Below, piece by piece: positions 63,861-64,000 of a stretch of DNA of 64,000 nucleotides. Origin of the DNA: Spirochaetota bacterium. GTDB taxonomy: Bacteria; Spirochaetota; Spirochaetia; SPDA01; JAJSAL01. The DNA lies in assembly GCA_024274705.1 (NCBI GenBank), contig JAJSAL010000116.1, positions 1 through 64,000 of the forward strand, in the 5' to 3' direction. A model generated the notes under the pieces. That model saw only the letters and a program-made list of their open reading frames with translations. It was not told the DNA's origin and did no database searches. The translations under genes and the position numbers were made by a program. The stretch's first letter is position 1; the number at the start of each line of letters is the position of its first letter.

Positions 63861-64000
63861 TTAGAAGGCCAGGGTTCCCTCGCTATACCGTATTTCTTTT
63901 TTGATTTCCGGGATGGGATTCCATTTGACGAAAATGGAAAGACTTCTATCCCAGATGTACTGTTTGAATCCATCGTCATCGGTTATCAGGTCGGGCTTAC
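63861..64000 (-). CDS. partial gene running off the right edge, unknown
   Basis: On the minus strand one frame is open from the edge to the TAA at 63861-63863, encoding about 45 residues that read like a real protein end (KPDLITDDDGFKQYIWDRS ... then VKWNPIPEIKKEIRYSEGTLAF). Aromatic and charged spacing is protein-like and has no relation to the shadow frame that overlaps it. The 3' end is followed by the regulator gene's leader. Identity cannot be determined from this fragment. Confidence 0.4.
   Translation of the reverse strand, partial: KPDLITDDDGFKQYIWDRSLSIFVKWNPIPEIKKEIRYSEGTLAF

Noticed and set aside
63695-63979. 94-codon minus-strand open frame near the right edge
   Set aside because: Low-complexity Ser/Gly-rich sequence overlapping the more protein-like partial frame that ends at 63861.

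Overview
The window reads as a chromosomal segment of a spirochaete, probably a free-living relative of Treponema or Spirochaeta. The evidence is a CfpA-type cytoplasmic filament protein beside a pyruvate phosphate dikinase-like gene and a VWA protein (an order I recall from Treponema pallidum TP0746-TP0751), a lipoprotein resembling Tp0751 (pallilysin), a bactofilin, many TPR proteins, and an 'AGGQKE' sugar-binding-protein N-terminus of a kind common in spirochaetes. Family calls are by eye; no searches were run.

Layout. 1-2.2 kb: remnant of an accessory locus, an OLD-type ATPase/TOPRIM gene killed by two in-frame TGA codons, preceded by a small unknown frame. 2.3-8.6 kb (minus): a DinB-like gene, then the operon purB-guaB-purA-guaA, which covers both branches from IMP to AMP and GMP. 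8.7-11.2 kb (plus): a TPR protein and an unknown protein. 11.3-17.1 kb (minus): cfpA, an unknown linker-rich gene and the dikinase-like gene. 17.2-22.4 kb (plus): VWA membrane protein, GlgD-like protein, NrnA-type phosphoesterase, Tp0751-like lipoprotein. 22.3-29.4 kb (minus): split purH, a membrane protein joined to an LCP domain through an apparent -1 frameshift site, a small membrane protein, miaB, a LapA-like protein and a SPOR/TPR protein. 29.5-31.2 kb (plus): outer-membrane barrel and lipoprotein.

31.3-43.8 kb (minus): an envelope and housekeeping run: PpiC-type chaperone, nusB, TPR protein, bactofilin, map, HtrA, phosphoribosyltransferase, and a ~2000-residue secreted repeat/beta-helix protein broken by a frameshift. 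43.9-48.4 kb (minus): gap-pgk-tpiA-secG, a flavodoxin-like protein and a J-domain protein. 48.5-54.9 kb (minus): phoH, pgpH (interrupted by an in-frame TAA), ybeY, tlyC and a TPR protein. 55.2-63.6 kb (minus): a sugar ABC importer under a membrane-anchored binding protein, a Cache histidine kinase and an AraC-type response regulator, which together look like a three-component sugar-sensing circuit. A partial gene runs off the right edge.

The points most worth a second look are: the LCP fusion signal (A_AAA_AAC, six-base spacer, hairpin); the dikinase-like protein with an altered ATP site beside cfpA; the AT-hook-like tail of CfpA; the Tp0751 homologue without HEXXH; and a tandem 36-bp repeat upstream of phoH. 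Three genes (OLD, pgpH, the giant repeat gene) are broken by single-base-type lesions, so sequence quality should be checked before inferring biology. No rRNA, tRNA, CRISPR array, insertion sequence or replication origin was recognised.
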